The translations under genes were made by a program, and so were the position numbers. DNA of 64,000 nucleotides from Dimorphilus gyrociliatus (lineage: Eukaryota; Annelida; Polychaeta; Dinophilidae), in assembly GCA_904063045.1 (NCBI GenBank), contig CAJFCJ010000014.1, forward strand, positions 1,981,643 through 2,045,642. The letters run 5' to 3'. The notes beneath the pieces are model-generated. The model did not search any database, was not told the origin of the DNA, and worked only from the letters and a program-made list of their open reading frames with translations. The stretch's first letter is position 1; the number at the start of each line of letters is the position of its first letter. This document shows positions 24,599 through 36,047 of this stretch, in pieces.

Positions 24599-25601
24599 AT
24601 ATACAGTATACAGTGTGTATATATATATATATTAGAATGTCATTTAGTAATTAACGGTTTCACTCACAAAGTTCAACTACATAATTTAATTTTAATATTT
24701 CTGGCTAAATATCAAACAATATCTTTTCTATTTAATAACCGTTTTCAATATTTATTTTAATATCTAGAATGATCTATTGGTGGAATAGATATTCTTTTAT
24801 CTTAAAAAAAATTAAAGCACTTGAGAAAATATTTACACTTGAAAACTTAGTAGCCAATGAAACTTAAAAATCTTCTCTTCCTTCTTGATGCTTGTTATTT
24901 TCTTTTCCAAATTAAATTTTACAATAATTACTGCTATTATGTAATTGGTATTGATTGACTTTTGCATAAAGTAAATGCTGTACACGTGTAAGAATATATA
25001 TAATACACGGGCAGCGGTTGCAGTCATTTTAGTAAATAGATAGAGCACTACATGATAATTAATTTCGCCTTATATTATTAGTACTATCAATATATGAGAA
25101 AGAGCTAAATTGAATATCCTATTGGATATCAGAGTTAAAAAATAGCAGTAGCAATTTTATGAAATAGAACAAATGTTTTGAATTATTTGAACGGAAAGCA
25201 CCAATATTTACGAGATAGTTAAATATATAGGTAAGTCGAATTAAAAATTCATGTCAATTATATACTTTACAAAATATTAAAGACACTGTTATCTATCGCT
25301 TTATCTTATCTTTCAAATTTCTGAGGGAACTTTGTATAAAACATATTATATCCTAAGCACTTCTTAGAGTTTACGCAGTTATTCAGTACTTAGTCATTTG
25401 GTATTACAATGGAATTTTTCGCGTTCTGATATGTAAGTTTCCAAGACATATTCGAAGACCTTATGGTTAAATTAGACATAATTTAGAATATTTAAGGATT
25501 GACTTTGCGTCTTCAACATCAGTCGCAGCAAATTAATTAACAAAGAATACTAAACAATCTTTGAAAATTATTTGAAAGATATCCTATTGAATATTACGAA
25601 A
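24599..25601. other. intergenic
   Basis: Contains TATACAGTATA at 24600-24610 followed by a TA tract. No gene seen. Confidence 0.5.
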
Positions 25602-26171
25602 ATGATTTTTAGCATAATTGAAACTTCTACTTTTGTCACCTGCGTACTATTTTCAAGTGTTCTTTGTGCTCCTTTATGGAAAGACGCTTGCCTTCAACTG
25701 GATCCTCCTAATTTACAAGACACTTTGGCCGAATATCGAGTTCAATATGACGTTCAACCAACATCAATGAATTCCTACTTTAGTAAGTCGTTCGGTGATT
25801 ATTTAGTAAATGAAAACGAGAATGTTACGTGCCCTAAATCCCTAACTGATCTTCAAATTGAACTCGATAAGAAGAAGATTACAACTAAACCATCCACTTG
25901 TCCAACATATTCAGTTATCAGCTATAATGAAGACCGCTATCCAAGATCTATTAAGGAAAGTCTATGTAGGTGTACACAAACTGAAAATAATGGGTGTTTA
26001 ACACGAACGAGTCAAACTGACCTTGAATTCGAATGTGAAGCAATATACGCAGAAATAGTTGTTTTATACAAAGAGAGAGGCACTTGCGAAGGAGAATTTT
26101 CAAAATACGTTCCTGCCTTATACAAACAACAAGTTGGCTGCGGTTGTGTTCATAAGACTATCTATGCATGA
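25602..26171 (+). CDS. IL-17-like cytokine, copy 2
   Basis: Single exon, 189 residues from ATG 25602. Over roughly the first 520 bases it differs from copy 1 at about a dozen positions, nearly all changing the amino acid. After the Y-V-P residues the last 20 or so codons are unrelated in sequence apart from the closing G-C-G-C, which keeps the final Cys pair. Signal peptide, the R-Y-P-R-S-I block and all knot cysteines are preserved, so it should fold and be secreted. The two genes are in the same orientation with genes K and the C2H2 gene between them. Confidence 0.9.
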   Translation: MIFSIIETSTFVTCVLFSSVLCAPLWKDACLQLDPPNLQDTLAEYRVQYDVQPTSMNSYFSKSFGDYLVNENENVTCPKSLTDLQIELDKKKITTKPSTCPTYSVISYNEDRYPRSIKESLCRCTQTENNGCLTRTSQTDLEFECEAIYAEIVVLYKERGTCEGEFSKYVPALYKQQVGCGCVHKTIYA

Positions 26172-27055
26172 TCTTCAAAATTTTGTTTTGTGTATTAGAA
26201 TTCTTTTAAATGAAAGAATTCATCAATTAGCACTAAGAAATGCGTTTAATAATTTCATGCATTAAGATCTTATAAATGATTCTGATAATTTAAATGAAAA
26301 GTGATTTTGTTATAAAGTGCTTTTTTTGTTATTTTGTTAGAACCCGTTGTATGTTTTATTTAAGTTTGATGTTTTAAGTTTAATAAATTGCTTATATCAA
26401 TCTCTGACTTTTTCTTATACGAATTGGAATGATAGTAGTAAAATTTTTAGGAGAAACGTAAAACGAATCGATAGCATAGTTTCTTAATTAAAAATTTAAG
26501 ACGGGAATAGGTTGTTTGATCTATTGAAACTTCAGAAAAGTCTGCAACAATATGTTAAAACTATATTTATCACTAAAAAGCTATTGTTTTTCTTTAGAGA
26601 TATTACAAAAGATATTATTTTTAGTTTCTTTTTCATTTATAGCTGTTAGGTAGAAACCTAGTGACATTATGTTTATCACGTTCTTTTCAATTTTAAACAA
26701 CATATACGGAATACATTTATTCCGTTAACTAACCTTAGCATTTTCGGAAGTAATAGAAAAGAGAAATAGAGAAAGAGAGTAAGATAACGACGTTGGGGCT
26801 AGAGGAAACTGGGGAAGAAAAAAAGAAAACTCCTATAATAAAAGTTATAAAAATTTATAGGTCAAAAGTTAAATTTACTGATAATTTTTTCCAATTTCTT
26901 CTTTGTCTTTTTTGCGATGCAATATAAATTAAAAGTATTCAGACTGTTCTATTAAAACTTATACATAAATAGGAACATTTATTTACAGTATACTAACAAC
27001 GATCCACAACAACGTGTTCTATTTACTAAAAAAATCATTTATGACAATAGTTTGA
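26172..27055. other. intergenic
   Basis: AT-rich spacer between convergent genes, with a purine-rich stretch near 26755-26835. No gene seen. Confidence 0.5.
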
Positions 27056-28018
27056 TCATTTTTCACTAATAAATGTCTCAACAGTGTTATTATTTTGAGA
27101 GTTTACCCCCGTAATATTCATAATTGACTCGTAAGACGGGGGTAGTAAATCATCGTGTTGTCCAAATAATGGAGGATTTCCATCTCCATTCGATAGCGAA
27201 TACGAAGGAGGAGATCTAGAATCCGATAATTGCGAGGAATTCATGTACCTAATAAAATGAATTATCTATTAATTTTAATAGAAAATTTTATAGCGAAAAT
27301 ACCTTATATTTTGTGATATTGTATTAAGAATTTCCAAGTGGTTTTGGGGGCCTATCTGTAAGTTATCGGATGTAGCAGGCCTTTGATTTTCGTGATCCGA
27401 TTTAGGAGATAAGACTAAATAAAAAGAGATTATAAACAAACACATATATATTGTGATATAAAAAAACTAACGTATACTCATTAAAAAGCATACATTAAAG
27501 AACATTGTAATTCCTATAATAATAAAGTATTTCTTAAATGTTGGTCTTTCACAGTCTAATTTGCAGAATTTATACAAATTAAGAGATGTTTCCATTGTTG
27601 TTATGTATCTAAGGATGATACAAAGAGCATAAATATGGCTAAGAAATTCAAAAAATCCCAGAAGAAATGCAACAGATAATGAGCATTTGCTTATTCTTGC
27701 GCAAGAACATATGCATATACCAGGGAAAATAGAACATATGGATAGAATTAGAATTACTATAGACCAACTTTCTGCTATTCCAGCATATCTCCTTTTAAAA
27801 GAATAAAAGAGATAATTTATATTTTACATACTTAACAATATACATGCTTACAATTGATATTTAGTTATGATACAACTTTTTTCCAACACTCCTTCATATT
27901 CGATTCCTTTAATAAAGTCTTCTCTAGAATATTGAATATGCCATATTGGACCCAACAGTAGAATAGGAAATGATAAAAATATAAGAATAACAAATACTAT
28001 TAGAGTAAAAATATCCAT
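27056..28018 (-). CDS. four-pass membrane protein with two PPSY motifs, array member M
   Basis: Four exons (28018-27852, 27791-27472, 27414-27303, 27248-27056; phases 2, 1, 2) encode about 263 residues. TM1 (LIVFVILIFLSFPILL) runs straight into GPIWHIQYSREDF, then the conserved Cys (KSCIITKY). Exon 2 holds TM2-TM4, rich in Cys, with the second loop Cys in YKFCKLDC. The tail ends in SPPSYSL and LPPSYES, two PPxY WW-domain ligands. Exon 2 is 320 nt, the same as gene G. Confidence 0.85.
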
Positions 28019-30141
28019 TTCTCAAAAAATCGTATATTTTTAAATACTGTCGATAGATATGAATATTAATATTTCTAATAAAGAAGAGTTGAAAATTTTC
28101 TTTTATTCATTAAATACAACGTTTAAAATATTGAAAATCATTACATAATTATTAAAAGTCTTAATCCAAGTAGTCAATAGTATCGCCTTGATGCTTTACC
28201 GATTACCAAGAAGCTTCTTTTAAAAATATTATTCCAACATTGAATGATGTCCACAAAAGTATTATATTAGTCTAATGTATTGAAGAGTTTATGTAATATT
28301 TTTGGTTTTGGTGGGAGACGCCTGAAACTACAAAAAAAAAAAACTCTAAATGAACTAAATTAATTAATGAGGCAGAAAAAGATGAGAAAATCAGGCATGT
28401 TACTTTTCATCCAAATAACCTAAATTATACATTTCTAAAGAATGGTACACTTTGAGTAACTAATCAACTGTTAGTTTTGTTACTAAAATAAACCAAATAT
28501 AATAATAAAAAACTATTGATTAACAGGTGGTACTAAGACAAAAGTGGCTACAAACATCACACTATAGCTGTAATATATTTTACGATAAACAGCTTGTAAT
28601 ACTGTGAATATTTTTAAAAATCAATTTAAACTAATAAGTTTAAATAATGGCTAAGATTGGAAGAGACAAGTCACATGATATCTTCAAAAGATTTATATAT
28701 GGAAATGGTTTTGCATAACATGTACCTTTAAATTATTCAATTCTAAAATTGATAGAATTGTATTCATATGTATATGAATATAAAGGGATAATAGTGAAAA
28801 CTTTTCAATTTTTAAATAGTAGTTTCCGCAATTTTTAAAAGTGGAGATAAAAATTTACTTGTAACATAGTGTACGAGTATCATGACTTGTTATCTTAATA
28901 TCTTAATCTTCCCTAGTAATAGAAAGTTACTGCAAAAAGGTTAGATATAAGTGTGAATCTAAATGGCAAGAAAAAGAACCATAAGGTTGCAATATGCCAA
29001 CATATAAGATCTAGGAGAGAAAGAGGGAGAGAGATATTCTATACTGAATACACTTACCTTTCATCGACAAGTCAACAATCAGTGTTGAAATAGAATTCCA
29101 TTAGATTTTAAAGAGCATAGGATAAAATTTAACAATTAGGGAATTTCTTTTTATTTCCTACATAGACTTGCCCTTGTCAAGAATTATCTATCATGACTTA
29201 ATTAAAGGATTATAAATAATTAGTCAAGTGGCAAAGCAGAATGCAAAGTTATAATATAAGGTCGAACAGTTGTCAGGGTCAAATAGATTTAATTTTACTT
29301 TCGCTTCGTATCATTGTTCAGAATGTAAAAACATCAACTTTAATTGAACATTTTAACTTCTTTTCAACAATAAAAATTGAAATAGTTTTTAAAGTTTTGC
29401 TTGAAAAATGGCTTGAAAAATGTTTTTACGTTTTCAATTATAGAAAATGGAAGGAAGAGAAAAAGCGCTGCGTTGACAAAAAGAAATATCTTCAATGTCC
29501 TTTCCGAAAAAGGCAAGCCGTTGATATATATGAAGGTTAAATTCAGTATCACCATATGATGGCATTCATTTAATTGGACTAATCAATACATTTGTAAGAG
29601 TCTAGAGGTGAGAGCCTCTAAACAGTCTAGGCAATTTTCGTTTAATTACTTTACATAAAAATGAGCAACCAAATCAATTCGATAGCCTTGAACGACTAAA
29701 ATAAATTTATAAAATATCTATTCATTTACAGGTCACAAAACGCACATATGCCATTATATATCAAAAACATTCAAGCAATTAAATGACTGTCTGGACTATT
29801 AGAATTGATTAAACTAGGTTAAATAAAAAATAACAAAATTACATTACTAATAAGTGTACTAGTTAAAGAAATATAACGTGTTGTTTATGTAATTTTTAAA
29901 AGATCAAATTGAAAGACTAATGAAAAAATATGTTCAATTAGATATATATTTATTTAATATCATTCAAAAAATAGTAAGAATTTGTCTATTTTCTAAATAT
30001 TTAAAATCATTATTAAAAATTTTATGACATTCTTTTGATTCACAGCACACTATGACAAAATACAATTTAAAGTGATGTATATATATATATACAGCTATTA
30101 AATTTAAAAAAAGAATGCTTTAATCAGAAGAGATTTCATTA
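28019..30141. other. 2.1 kb intergenic, no gene seen
   Basis: No credible exon on either strand. A 99-codon open frame at 29241-29540 has no ATG-supported homologous content and is judged random. A GA-rich run lies at about 29012-29036. Confidence 0.5.
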
Positions 30142-31106
30142 TTAATTTCCATCGTTGTTTACAAGACTGTAAGGAGGAGGTGGACCAAATTTTTCTTTTT
30201 CAATATCCTTAAATAAAAATACAAATAATAAAAATTTGAATTATTTTTAATAATTTTAATTTCTTACATTTTCAAATAGTAGAACATCAACTGATGAAAA
30301 GTCTTTAGTTTTTCCTTCCTCCGTGTCTATTATATTGGTAATTTTTTTAGAATCTCTTTTATCTATTTAGAAAATAATGTAAAAATTAGAAAATAATTTA
30401 ATAAAGTTATTGAAAACAATTACTTACAATAAATTTTAAAATAAAGTAAAGATGTGACCAATAGGGCTATAGTTACAGCTAAAAGTGCGATTACATAATC
30501 CCTGTTCAATAATAAAAAAAGTTAATTATATATATATATGTATATATATAGATACTGTATAATAAAAATATGTAAAACCTTAAGTTGTATCTGCCGAATA
30601 AACAAAGCTGCCAGTCACCAAAGTATTTACAAGCTAAAAGACTCAGTATAATACCAATGAACAATACTGCTGAAACCATGGTATAGCAAAGACATATTCT
30701 GCCAAACGGTTTTTGCCTTGTTTTAGACAAATAGATAACAAATACGACATCAATTGGAATGAGAAAGAAAATCGCATATTTAATATAAACTGAAATAGTT
30801 CTGTAAATAAAAACAAAAAAGAAAGTATATTAATTCAATTTCGCAATATTTAGATTTTATATAACTATATTACCTGTCATGAATTTTTTTCCCCATAATA
30901 CAGAATTTATTTGATTTTAAAATATTATTCATACAAGAACTGATTGTTGAATTAACTGTATCAGTTTGTCTTTGTAGCAAAAATTCCTCCACATTATTAT
31001 AATCTGTTATTTTTATTTCATAGAAAAATGGCGATAGCAAAACTACACAAATTAACAGGGAACAGATGACAAAGCCATTCTTAATTCGACTATCAGATTT
31101 GGACAT
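30142..31106 (-). CDS. four-pass membrane protein with PPPPY tail, array member N
   Basis: Five exons (31106-30874, 30800-30579, 30501-30428, 30362-30268, 30207-30142; phases 2, 2, 1, 0) encode about 229 residues. TM1 (VICSLLICVVLLSPFF), loop with sequon N-S-T and the conserved Cys (NKFCIMGKK). Exon 2 carries TM2 and TM3 and the second loop Cys (WQLCLFG). TM4 is alone on the 74-nt exon 3. The short tail ends GPPPPYS, a PPxY motif. Exon 3 length and phases match gene O. Confidence 0.83.
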
Positions 31107-31533
31107 GTTTAATAAAAATATCTTTCTTCTAAAATATTGAAATCTTTATAAAATTTCACTTGTGCTGATCTGATGTCAAGTGAATTAAATGAAATGCTGT
31201 AATGTAATGACGTCAGAGAATATTAGCTATTGAAATGAGTTCTTGTTGAAACAGTGTCCATAACTCACAGAGTACATAGTCCTCTACAGTTTATTTCTAC
31301 ATAAAACACGTGGACTACAGTTTTGCATATCGTATAAGAAATTTATTTTATTGATTAAATTCTTTCAACAGTCTGTAATAGCAAATAATAATAAAACGAA
31401 TAAAAATGAAGAAAAACCCTTTATTATATATTTATGCACAACTCTACTATCCGTTAACATAATTATAAACTTTCACCCAAAATAATTAATATGTTATTAA
31501 AAATATTATATATTAATAAGTATAGTAACCTAA
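31107..31533. other. intergenic
   Basis: AT-rich. Nothing recognised. Confidence 0.5.
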
Positions 31534-32337
31534 TTAGGAGTGTATTACATTACTTAAGACTATTTGATTCCTACGAAGATGATAACTTTCGTATCTTCTA
31601 CCTAATTTAAAAAAAATGTTTTTCATTCAGTTTTCTTATAATTAATTAAGTAATTAATTACCATAATATTTAGAACAAATAGTAATATTAATAACAAGAG
31701 ATGCTATACCAACCAGACAACCTAGTAGATATCGTCTAAAAGATATTTTATATGATATTTATAGAGTTTTCAAAAAGTTTAAAAAGTTCAACCTTTCTGG
31801 TTTTCCATCAAGGAAACATGGTTTCCAAAACGTTTCAAATAAATTGGAAGATATAACTAACCAGAAAATGAATATTATCGAATGAAATATAAATAAAAGT
31901 ATAAAATTAATAGTTTGTAGCAATTGAAACTTCTTTGCCTTTAATAACAAACATAAAAGATTGATATCTAGCATTATGCAAATGATGATTGTCAGAAAGT
32001 TAGCTTTAAGAGATAATTGCCTAAAATATTTTATATTAATAAATATTATTAATATACAGTTTATATTCGAATATTACCTTTGAAAATCTTTTTTAATTAT
32101 GCAAATTTTATACCCAATAAGAAAATTTGTTACGTAATTTTGAAATCCTTGCTTTTGTAGAGATGTATCATTGTTATATCCTTGGAGTTTGTTGTTTTCA
32201 TCAAAATCATACAAAAATGGTAATGGTAACGTAGTAAATGTAATTATAATTACTGATAATAAAACGAATTTTATTCGAAAAACTAATGCAGATACGTGAA
32301 CTGATCCAAACATTTCTATCCTAAAATTGAATATCAT
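31534..32337 (-). CDS. four-pass membrane protein, array member O
   Basis: Four exons (32337-32078, 32020-31793, 31735-31662, 31601-31534; phases 2, 2, 1) encode about 209 residues. The start could also be ATG 32313 (MFGSVHV), because a possible acceptor lies between the two. TM1 (FVLLSVIIITFTTLPL), sequon N-D-T, conserved Cys (YKICIIKKDF). TM2 and TM3 are on exon 2 with the second loop Cys (WKPCFLDG). TM4 is on exon 3. The tail is very short (about 23 residues) and Arg-rich, without PPxY. Confidence 0.8.
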
Positions 32338-32932
32338 ATGATTAGAACTTTTTCATTTAGAAATTTATTCAACAATAAAATCTTTATTCTTAATCTTTTG
32401 AATTCAATTAAATGTTAAAAGAGAGAGAGAGAAAGAAAAATGATCAACAATTAATCAGTTGAACAGAGAGTTCATTATCTTTTTTAATATAGCATGTAGT
32501 CGTTTATTTTTATACAACATACTTCTTGTTCACTTGTTAAATAAGTCTATCTGTTTATTTATTATGAGCGACAAATCAGAATAGGCTCATACCTAGCTAT
32601 AACTTTCTACTTCCTTATTGGATAGACACTTTTTCGTCAAAGTGGTAAATGGACAAGCGTAAAAGTCTTAGTAAATAAATTATATTGTTTAAAGTCGGAA
32701 GAGAAAGAATTTAATTTGCTTACAAAGGTTTCTACAACAATTAATTTTGATAATGATACAAAAGAAAGTGATATTTATTTTTCCATTGCCAATTTCTCGG
32801 CATAATTCGAATTAAAGTTCTGAAAAATGATTTAAAAGATAGAAAAGGTAAAAAAATAACATAATGTAAATTGAAGTTATTTAGTAGATAATCAAAGTTC
32901 ATATCGTTGTTGATATATCTTTCTAACAGTCC
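32338..32932. other. intergenic
   Basis: GA-rich run near 32420-32440; otherwise AT-rich with no gene seen. Confidence 0.5.
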
Positions 32933-33948
32933 TTAATTTTCCCTAGATGTACTCGGCTGTTCGCGTGTTTGCCAAGATGAATTAATGGTTGAGAATCTTG
33001 ATTTATAGCTGGGTGGAGGACTTTCACCGTATGGGGGAGGAAAAGGTACACCATTTGAAAGTCTTTGAACATTATCAGCAGCAATCTCAGCGTCATTTAT
33101 AACGGATATTCGTACTTGATTCTTTTGAAAAGGGAAGATAATAAAGCAATTAAGTATATAAAACCATATAGCTAGCTAATAAAAACACACTAACTTCGAT
33201 ATTCCTTAAATTTTGACTGTTACGATGCCTTGATGATCGGCTAACACTTTTAGCACTTTTCAAGACGAATACTGAAAATTATTAATATAATTAGAGTTAA
33301 TTCCTTAAGAATCTTATTAACTATTTTAAAATCTTACAAAATATACAAATAGTTGCTGTAAAAACAAAGTAAAAACACAGCAAAGCTCCATCTAATGCTC
33401 TACAAAATATATATATAATGTGTAATTAAATGACAGATAAAACATAGAATTGATTATATTCCTACCGAAGAACCAAAATAGGACCTGAATTAACTGTTTG
33501 ATTATTCCTCACTAACATCACAATCTCAAAAAATAAACCAATTATAAACCAAAAATGGAAGAAAATATGATGCCACCATTTTTCTTTCTTCTTTTCTATT
33601 ATATATATTGCAGGTATCCATAGAAATAGTATTAGTATCTTGAGCACATACGTAACTACCAAAATGACAATAAAAGGACTGAAAAGATAAGTGAGAAATG
33701 ATGCAGAATTCACAAATATTAGTTTAAAAGATATACAGTATATACACATACATTTTATAAGATATGTCCAAATATTCGAACGGATCAGTTTCTTTTATCA
33801 ATTTACTATTAGATTGTAATGTTTTATCCATTTTTGTAAATTGAGAGAAATTCTCAAAAATAAAATAATTAAACAGAGATAAAAGTATATTCATTATGAG
33901 AATGATTGTAAAATTCAAATATAGACAGATTCTTGCCGATTTTTTCAT
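32933..33948 (-). CDS. four-pass membrane protein with PPPY and PPPSY tail, array member P
   Basis: Five exons (33948-33752, 33678-33466, 33399-33338, 33271-33195, 33121-32933; phases 2, 2, 1, 0) encode about 245 residues. TM1 (LYLNFTIILIMNILLSLF) is followed by a polar loop without Cys. TM2 (FIVILVVTYVLKILILFLWIP) and TM3 are on exon 2, TM4 on the 62-nt exon 3. The tail ends with FPPPYG and PPPSYKS, both PPxY motifs. P, Q and R form a subgroup sharing a 62-nt TM4 exon, a D/N-I-S-like end to exon 1 and no conserved loop cysteines. Confidence 0.82.
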
Positions 33949-34982
33949 TGTTCTCTAATAAAGATATCAGTATGAGGAGCTAAGTCGTAAATAACTATAT
34001 AGATTTAGAGAAATTGAATTTCTTACTGTTCTTTAAAATCCTTCGCAATTATCCAAAAAAGAAACGTTGAGACAGTAAAATACAAGTTGACAATTATTTT
34101 TACACTAGTATCGTGTACTGCGTGTACACAGTATAAAATTGATATATAGTTTAATTCTATTTTCAGGACATTTGTCATTGAATATACCTAGATGTTCAAT
34201 ATTACCAAATGCTTTTATAAATACCTTTTCTAACCATAGAATATATTATATTTTTATTCAAACTTTCCTTTGAAAGTACTCTTGTAATCGAAGATTTTAG
34301 CCTATAAATTCTTCGTGACTCTTATACATTGGTAATATAGTATATAGAACAATGTAGATCACTTCAATATTCTAACCATGCAGTAGAATAGTTATATACT
34401 TAAATTATATTTTGCAGATTATGAAAAGCAAACTTTTCTTCCAGTTGTTAACATTAAAATCTCAAATTTTAGTTTACTTCTTTAATCTCCAAATATAGTT
34501 AAGCAAGTCTGACCGTTGGATTAATAGTTTTCAATAGAGAAAAATCCATAATATTGTGATATTTCTTTTTGTTTATGACGTTGGAAACTTATAAAATAAT
34601 CGATTAGTAATATTAAAATCATTAGTTTACTATGAATTATTGAGCCTTTGTGTCTATTTATATTTTATATATAAAAATTTTAAATAATTTTGTCCAAAGA
34701 TATAAATATTAGGTGTTTAAATTACCAAAAATAATTAACTTGAACATGTAGAAAAAGACTTTCTTCCTCTTTCAAAACAGTATTGTTATTATTTATTACG
34801 ACTGTTATTTATTGTAAAATTGAATATATGCTCTATTTATACGGTATACAGTATATATATTGCATAATGAAGGAATATAGGTACAAATAGACAGTTTCAA
34901 AACGGATTCTATTCATTTTCAATACCAGTAAAAAATTTATAACTTTGCTAACTAAATTTTAGTGATTAACGATATTTGTTTC
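33949..34982. other. intergenic
   Basis: Contains TATACAGTATA at 34845-34855. No gene seen. Confidence 0.5.
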
Positions 34983-35705
34983 TTATATAGTTGTAGGACA
35001 ACATTTCCTATTAATACAACTGCCAAGATATGCTAAAATAAAGAGATAGGCTTTAATATAAGTTTTTATTGTCTATTTAAAAAACTTACCAAAACATGTA
35101 TAAAGTAATCCAATTAAAACAAAACTTAGCATATATAATAACGGCATAAAACTGCAATATTAATAATATAATTATACTAATAAGGAAGAATTATGCCAAA
35201 AATCTTACCTAATACTTGGTAATGTATAAGCTAACTTAGACTTCTTAGAATGATTATACGTAAAGAATTCAAGGAAAAAATTTAATATTAGTAAAAAATA
35301 TAATAAAGTATGACAGATGGCTTTTTGTCTTTCCTTTAAATCATACAAAGCTGGGATCCATATTATAATAAATAAAATTTTTATAATATAGGTCAATGCT
35401 ATGAACGCAATGAAAAAGCTGAAAATATTTAATGATGAGCGGAATTTACATATTTTATTAATAATAATAAAAATCAATATCACTAACCTTTGAGGAATAA
35501 TGTTCAATTCATGTAAAATATCGTGTGATTTATTCGTAATAATCGATCTATCGTATCCTAAATCTATATATGGTACCACACTACAAATTTCATATAGAAA
35601 AAATTGTAATATAGTTAAAATCGGTATTGTTGTTGAGAAGATGCAAAAATTTATCATTATCAAACAATCTGAAGATATTTTCCTAAATCTAACAATAAGT
35701 TCCAT
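34983..35705 (-). CDS. four-pass membrane protein, array member Q
   Basis: Four exons (35705-35488, 35418-35209, 35151-35090, 35032-34983; phases 2, 2, 1) encode about 179 residues, the shortest member. The first intron happens to be open in frame, so exons 1 and 2 look like one long frame; the GTTAGT donor and TTTTCAG acceptor and the family's phase-2 position argue that it is spliced. TM1 to TM4 are clear. The tail is only 16 residues (LGSCINRKCCP), with a Cys pair that could be palmitoylated (inference). No PPxY. Confidence 0.8.
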
Positions 35706-36047
35706 TTTGCGAAATGTGAAGAAGTCTATTCAACTGGATGATTTGAAAAATCTCATAAAAGTGGAAGTTGGTTGCAAAGATCATTTAGTATTAGACATTA
35801 TACCGTATATATATATACAAATTTATATACTAATATATATATATATATATGTATTCCTTCATTGTTGATGAAGCAATCGGCCGTAGCCTTCTCTACTCGA
35901 TTCAATAAAGAATTCAAATTTTACTACTGTATTAAATTTTTACTATACAAATGTACAATAAATTGGTCTATTTACGTGACGAAACTGAGTTTATTATTAA
36001 CTGTTAGCCATCGTGTTTAAAGAAATAGTTGTTTGGACATTACTTGA
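35706..36047. other. intergenic
   Basis: Divided by TA tracts near 35805-35850. An open plus-strand frame here is judged random. Confidence 0.5.

Noticed and set aside
29241-29540. 99-codon open frame on the plus strand, and its minus-strand partner
   Set aside because: No membrane segments, domain or partner exons; composition like random AT-rich sequence.
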